Part shown: one piece after another, positions 58,048-64,000 of the stretch
Position numbering within the stretch: the first letter of the stretch is position 1
Layout of the letters: every line of letters starts with the position of its first letter
Notes under the pieces: generated by a model
Told to the model about the DNA's origin: nothing
What the model saw: only the letters and a program-made list of their open reading frames with translations
Databases searched by the model: none
Assembly (NCBI RefSeq): GCF_025118155.1
Contig: NW_026251400.1
Coordinates: 186,001-250,000 of the forward strand
From: Cokeromyces recurvatus
Lineage: Eukaryota > Mucoromycota > Mucoromycetes > Mucorales > Mucoraceae
DNA: 64,000 nt
Direction: 5' to 3'
Position numbers and translations under genes: made by a program

Positions 58048-58777
58048 TTATTTAGGTGGAATTGATTTTGAGCAATCTGAACGAGATTTTCGTTGCCAAC
58101 CTGAGGATAATGTTAAGCGATTAAATTTCTTATCCACTTTGTCATCTTCATTTGTAATTACTGTGTTTTCTTCATCACTTGTACTACCATTACTACTAAT
58201 GCGTATTAGTCCGCTTAATTTTTTATTTGCTAGAGATTTTTTGATTTTGTCTTCAGGACGAACAACAGTGACTGGGACAGGAGAATGTTGAAGACAATAT
58301 TTTGATATACTTCCAAGTAACATTCCTTTAAATTCAGAAAGTCCTCTTGTTCCGACAATCAATAAAGAAGGTTGATACATGGCAATCATGTGTTGAATTG
58401 TTTCCTGTACTTTACCAATAACAAATTCAATAATTACACTAATCTATATTGTTAAAATTAACTTTTGTTTCATTTCCTTTTTTTTTTTTTGTCTTTTTCT
58501 TTTGAAAGGGATTTACTTTTTTTTCTGTTCCAGTAGTTTTCATAATCTTTTCCATTACTTGATTAGCTTTTTGCTTTGATTGTTTCTGTTCCATTTCTAA
58601 TAGATTTGTTATATTTCCTTTTTTATCTATTTACAAATATAAATACATGTATCTTTTTTTTTCTATCATTTATTATTACCATTCATATCTACTGTAACTA
58701 CTCTTAAAACAATAAGCTCATCGCCTTCATCCATAATCTCCTACATGCTTAAATGTCAAAAAGGGAATATTTTGTGT

Positions 58778-58815
<38 letters not shown>

Positions 58816-59023
58816 TTACATCTGTTGCCCATGTAAGAGCGTATTCACTATAATTGGCCAAGTCGGTGGCAACCATAAAGGTTCGTGAGCGTCTCGTACG
58901 TTTATATCCAGATGATTTCCCTCTTAATGTAAATGAATAATTAGGTAAATCTTTATCTGTCATTGTATCAAATGACACAACTCTAACAAAATTTTCATTT
59001 GACTGTGAATCTGTAGTTGCCAT
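58048..59023 (-). CDS. Universal stress protein (UspA) domain protein
   Basis: Exons 59023-58820, 58740-58680, 58626-58517 and 58443-58048 give 256 residues. A basic N-terminal extension (GYKRTRRSRT) leads into the Usp fold: TFMVATDLANYSEYALTWATD, DELIVLRVVTVD, then VIIEFVIGKVQETIQHMI. The ATP-binding signature GTRGLSEFKGMLLGSIS is followed by HSPVPVTVVRP. The C-terminal 60 residues are polar and disordered. Fungal Usp-domain proteins are stress-related nucleotide binders of poorly known function. Intron 1 includes a poly-A tract of about 29. Confidence 0.9.
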
Positions 59024-60485
59024 ATTTAGTTGATTTGTGTAGATTAAGTAAACGAAATAAGAAAAAAAAAAGGGTTAATTTATGAGATCTCTTTTATTTT
59101 TTTTTCTATCTTTTACGTGTATATCCGGGGTGAATTTAATAATATCTTAATGAAAGTAAATATGAAGAAGAATCGCGTAGTAAAGATAAAACACCGCGAA
59201 ACATGATGGCAGCATTATTACAAAAAAAAAGTATATATAGTAACTCTTTATTTAGTTATTTAATTGCTTAGTTTAGTTGATTGTATACCGTCAGTTATTT
59301 ATTATGATACTACAAACAACTGAGTCTTAGTCTAATTGAATAATATCGTCTCTTATATGTATCATAAAACCACAGTCTATTGTATTTTAGAGTTTTTTTT
59401 TCCCTCTCTCAACATTTGGTAGATACATCATAGGTGAAAACTTTTTTGATTTTTATTAAGAAAAGTTGACTATATAAAGCATTCCATCAATCAAAGGATT
59501 AGCTTTTTAATGACATATAGCATTCTACTACTACATTCATTTACTACATTTGTCGTGTGAATCCAATCTACCAATCAAAATAATACTTTAGCATAAATTT
59601 AATAATTTTATGATTAATATTTAAATGCCGATAATAACAAAAAAAAAGAATCGTGTCACGCAAATTATAATCATGACTCCAATTCTCCTCTAAACTCTGT
59701 ACATACATGCAAACATGATAATCAAAATGCTATTTCAAAAACAACAATAAATAATCCAATAATACTTAATAATTCTTGTAAAGGAGGATTACTGATCATG
59801 ACCGACAAAAAGTATAAATAGTAGCAAGGAATATTTAGGACAAAAGCGTACTCTGTACGTGTTTGAATCAAAAGGAGAACTTCTTAGGCCTTTATATCAT
59901 CTATGCTACGATAATCAATTCAGAACGCTTATGAAAGTATGATTTTTCCCTAGTTATTTTAATGATAAAACTCCTTTTTTATTATTTTTTTTTTAGAAAA
60001 GTCGTGATGCTTTATTTAACTAAGCATTTTTGTTCTTATGAAGCAAAGCCGATTATTTAGTTTTCTCCTTTTATTTTTGAGTACTTTTTTTTTTCTTGTT
60101 TACATTAACATAGTAGTAGTGACTTCATGATTTCTGTTATATTTGCTATGACAGTTTCTCCTTACAAGTACAATGTCTTATGCTATCCTCTTTGATGAAT
60201 GCATATATACAGACAAGAAAATAGGATGAATATGTACAGTACGTTTTTATTACAAGCAATGTATAAATAAGTGTATCGCATCATCACACGTAAATTTAAT
60301 ATAAGCTTCTAATGTGAGTTAATTTTCTTTTTAATTTTAATTAATTAATAAAACTGATCATCTGATATATTTGGGTTCTTGTTGTTGCTGTTGTGACTGT
60401 AAAAATAATACGCATATTCAAAGTTAACATGAGAATAACACGTCATATGTAAAAGTAGTATAAGTGGTTACATTTAGTTTTCTTT

Positions 60486-60530
<45 letters not shown>

Positions 60531-60553
60531 ATATTTTTTGATAGCTTTATAAG
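59024..60553. other. Divergent intergenic region, Usp and GDI genes
   Basis: About 1.5 kb AT-rich, no gene recognised. A T-run of about 36 lies at 60488-60523, just upstream of the GDI start codon. Confidence 0.45.
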
Positions 60554-62237
60554 ATGGTAAACAACTAGATGAGAAATGAAGTTTTTTCTTTTTTTTTTCC
60601 CTTCCTTTTATATAATGTAACATTATTTATTTATATACTTTAGGATGAAGAATACGACGTTATTGTTTTAGGTACTGGTTTGACCGAATGTATTTTATCT
60701 GGTCTCCTTTCCGTTGAGGGGAAAAAAGTTCTTCACATGGACCGTAATGACTATTACGGTGCCGAGTCTGCCTCTTTAAACTTGACTCAAGTAAGCATTA
60801 ACAAATAGGTTTTATTATTAATATATATATGTATATATGTGTATATATATACATATATATATTAATATATGTATATACATATAATTTATGAATATTCATA
60901 TTATATACATCTATATAGTTCTTTAACAAGTTTAGACCTGGACAAAAAGCACCTGAAAACTTGGGTCGTGATCGTGATTGGAACATTGACTTGATTCCTA
61001 AATTCATGATGGCTAATGGTGAAATTATTCGCTTTTTAACACATACAGATGTAACACGTTATCTCGAATTTAAGCAGATTGCTGGTTCTTATGTTTATAG
61101 TGGTGGACGTGTAAGTAAAGTTCCTGCTAATGGTTCTGAGGCACTTGCTTCACCTTTAATGGGCATTTTTGAGAAACGTCGTATGAGAAACTTTTTACTT
61201 TGGGTTGAAGCTTATAAAGAGAATGATCCATCTACTCACCAAGGTCTTAATGTGGATCAAAATACGATGACAGAGGTTTTTAAAAAGTTTGGTTTGGCTT
61301 CAGGTACTCAAGAGTTCATTGGCCATGCTATGGCTCTTCATTTAGATGATAGTTATTTATCTCAACCTGCTCGTGATACAGTTGAAAAAGTAAGGCTATA
61401 TGCTGCTTCTGTCCTTCGATATGGTAAATCTCCATACATTTATCCCTTGTATGGTCTTGGTGATCTGCCACAAGCTTTTGCTAGGTAAAAGGAATTAGAT
61501 TGTCAATAATTGAATGGTATTAATTCATGTAATTTCATATAGACTTTCTGCTGTTTATGGTGGTACTTATATGTTAAACACAGATGCTAAAGAGTTAATC
61601 TATAATGATCAAGGTCAAGTTATGGGTGTAAAGGCAAATGATGAAATGGTTCGTGCTAAAATGGTTATCTGTGATCCTTCCTATGCACCCTCTAAGGTTA
61701 AGAAAGTAGGATCCGTTGTTCGAGCCATTTGTCTCTTAACACACCCTATCCCCAGTACAAATGATAGTGATTCTTGTCAAATCGTCATTCCTCAAAGCCA
61801 AGTAAAGCGTCAACATGATATTTATATCGCTTGTGTTAGTGATGCCCATATGGTTTGTCCTAAAGGATATTATTTAGCCATTGTTTCTACTATTGTTGAG
61901 ACACCTAATCCTGCTGAAGAAATCAAAGAAGGTTTGAAACTGTTAGGACCTATTCAAGATATGTAAAGTATATTCATATTTATTGGTGGTGGTGGTGGTG
62001 AGGGAATGTTTACACGTACTTACTTATCATATTAATAATAGGTTTGTTCATGAATCACCTTTGGAAGTTCCTATTGAAGATGGCAAACAAGATCAAGTTT
62101 ATATTTCTCGTTCATACGATGCTACATCTCATTTTGAAACAGTTTGTGACGATGTTCATGATATTTGGCGTCGTATTACTGGTGAGCCTTTAATTCTTAA
62201 GAAGAGAGAAAATGAAGAAGAAGTCAACACTGCTTAA
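60554..62237 (+). CDS. GDI1: Rab GDP-dissociation inhibitor
   Basis: Exons 60554-60556 (ATG alone), 60644-60790, 60919-61484, 61543-61962 and 62042-62237 encode 443 residues, the normal GDI size. Sequence-conserved regions are [85 protein letters not shown] and CDPSYAP. GDI extracts prenylated, GDP-bound Rab GTPases from membranes and recycles them in the cytosol. The gene has GGT repeats in intron 4 and the shortest possible first coding exon. Start choice is supported by the adjacent GTAAAC donor and the frame DEEYDV. Confidence 0.94.
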
Positions 62238-62520
62238 TAAAAACTTTTGTACAAATAAAAATAAAATAAAATAAAAAATAAAATATGACTGAATACGATT
62301 ACAAAGCCTTTACATAAAAACAAAGGAATTAAAAAAAGAAGAAATGAATCATTCATAGTTAGACTGGAAAGGACACAACTTGCTTCATGTTAATAAGGAA
62401 GAAGCAGCCATTTTTCTGAGTTAAAAATAAAATAAAATAAAAAGCAATAAATTTTTGTAACGTAGGAATTTATTTTTATACTTTTTTATTTATTTATTTA
62501 TTTTATTTTATCAAAAAAAA

Positions 62521-62670
62521 ATGTCATATTCTAAGGCTTGTTGCTCTATCCCACCTGTTGTCTCTGATTATCAACACACAGGTGAAATGGAAACTTATGA
62601 TGGACTCGATATTTATACTGTCGGTCCTAAGGTAATAATATAATAGATTTGGCTATGTTTATAACAACAG

Positions 62671-62716
<46 letters not shown>

Positions 62717-63609
62717 CTTATATCCTTTATCTTTAATAGGATGCAAAGAACGCGGTCTTAGTTATCTATGATGTCTTTGGTTATCAGTAAAATATTTATT
62801 TATTTTCTTTCCCTTTTTAGCTATTTATGTAAATTTATTCTCTTTATATATAGTCCTAATGCTTATCAATTCTGTGATATTTTAGCCAAGAATTGTGGCT
62901 GGAAGGTTATTATGCCAGATATCCTTCATGGTGATTATGCTACTATGGAACTTTTGAAACAATTCGATAAATTCATGGTATGGCTTAATAAAGTGGGCAC
63001 TTATGAAGCTGTAAGTATTTAAAATAAAATGGGGGTAGAGGAGGAGGAGGAGGAGGAAAAAGGTTTTCTCGTCTCTCTCTCTCTCTCTCTCCCTTTCTTT
63101 CTTTCTATTCTTACCTGATTAGTAAAATGGAATTGGATGCTAATTCATATATATATATATATCATCATACATACGACTAGGTCCATCCTGATATTGAACG
63201 TTCTGTTAGATATCTTAAAGAAAGTGGCGTCACAGCTGCTACTTTGGTTGGTTTCTGTTGGGGAGCAAAGATTGCTGTTCAATTGACCTCTGAGATGCCC
63301 TTCTTTATTGGTGCTTCCTTGATTCATCCTTCCTTTGTTGATGTGAAGGATGCTGAAAAAGCGGGTGCACCTATCCTTGCTTTACCTACCTCAGATGAGC
63401 CTGATATGACTGAATACATGGAGGTCTTGTATAAGAAACCCTTTGGTAGTCAATGTAAGCACCATCGTTTCAATGATATGCATCATGGTTTCTGTGCTGC
63501 TCGTGGTGATTATACAAATGAACTTAATGCTCAAAGAGCAAATGAAGCTATTCAATACACCGTTAACTTCTTTACTGACTGCTTCAAATCTGTTCAACCT
63601 TCTTTGTAA
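62521..63609 (+). CDS. Dienelactone hydrolase family protein
   Basis: Exons 62521-62631, 62740-62786, 62854-63010 and 63181-63609 encode 247 residues. An alpha/beta-hydrolase fold with the dienelactone-hydrolase nucleophile elbow GFCWGAK (Cys), Asp region LPTSDEPD and His in FNDMHHGF. N-terminal part: VLVIYDVFGYHPNAYQFCDIL. Fungal members (for example yeast Aim2) are cytosolic esterases of unknown natural substrate. Intron 1 carries a 44-nt T-run (62673-62716). Downstream of GDI1 on the same strand. Confidence 0.92.
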
Positions 63610-64000
63610 AATAATAAATGATCCTCTTTCTTTTTTTTTTTTTTTTTTTTTGTGACTTGAAAAAAAAAATGTTATTTCTTTTAAATGCTAGCAAAAGGTG
63701 GTGTTTGGAAAAAAAAATTGCATTTACTAGAAAATATCAAGACAGGATGTTGATTTAATCTTTCTTTGTTCCATTGATACCAGAGACTAAAGCATGAAAT
63801 GCGTATATAATAAATCATCTTCATACATATAATCTTATTGATATTTTATATATAAAAGTATACTATCTCTATATACTTACCACATGGAGATGTAATTGAA
63901 GTATTTGTTAAATACATAGATTTGTTATTGTTTCTTTAGGGCTAAAGCATACGCTGTCAATAGACTGGAACAACTACTACCAACAATACTAATTTTTGAA
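63610..64000. other. Right-edge intergenic region
   Basis: 3' flank of the hydrolase gene, with T-runs near 63631-63651. No gene recognised before the window ends. Confidence 0.45.

Overview
This window is a piece of a nuclear genome from a filamentous fungus, most probably an early-diverging zygomycete of the Mucorales. The evidence is AT-rich intergenic DNA with long A/T homopolymers, genes with many short GT-AG introns, and a content that includes a CotH-family protein, a stand-alone KEOPS subunit gene, Spp1 and a Tc1/mariner DNA transposon. I found no tRNA, rRNA or CRISPR array. Genus and species cannot be decided from the sequence alone. Exon models were built by hand from splice sites and reading-frame continuity. 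Every spliced model given a total length sums to a multiple of three, except PRP45, which carries a frame break.

Left part (1-15.5 kb): a WDR20/CreC WD40 gene; a FANCE-like Fanconi anaemia gene; a free-standing Trl1-type tRNA ligase domain divergent from CGI121 (KEOPS); an APH-fold kinase ending in the peroxisomal signal SKL; an orphan seven-helix membrane protein in eight exons; a 2.5-kb gene-poor stretch with a coding relic and a GC-rich island; an intact 1.77-kb Tc1/mariner element whose inverted repeats are built of 22-bp tandem units; and the COMPASS PHD subunit Spp1.

Middle (15.5-39.4 kb): Prp45/SNW1 (with an apparent frameshift), ALG10, a vigilin/Scp160 KH protein, a P4-ATPase flippase, ribosomal protein eL24 (whose frame requires a one-nucleotide exon), CENP-X/MHF2, a CCDC6-like coiled-coil protein, a type I DnaJ and ribosomal protein eS25.

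Right part (39.4-64 kb): a MOCS1 locus (MoaA then MoaC) with splice sites that could fuse the two halves, Mediator subunit 10, a secreted CotH-family protein, riboflavin synthase, a hexose transporter, a class 2 DYRK kinase, a secreted Shewanella-like PPP phosphatase, a universal stress protein, Rab GDI and a dienelactone-hydrolase-family enzyme.

Neighbours are mostly unrelated housekeeping genes, as expected in a eukaryote. Possible functional themes are tRNA maturation (Trl1-type ligase with CGI121 behind one 160-bp divergent promoter) and DNA crosslink repair (FANCE-like and MHF2 in the same 31 kb). The most interesting signals are in splicing: the single-nucleotide exon, first coding exons that consist of only the ATG, 15-, 18- and 34-nt exons, and a MOCS1 alternative-splicing architecture like that of animals.
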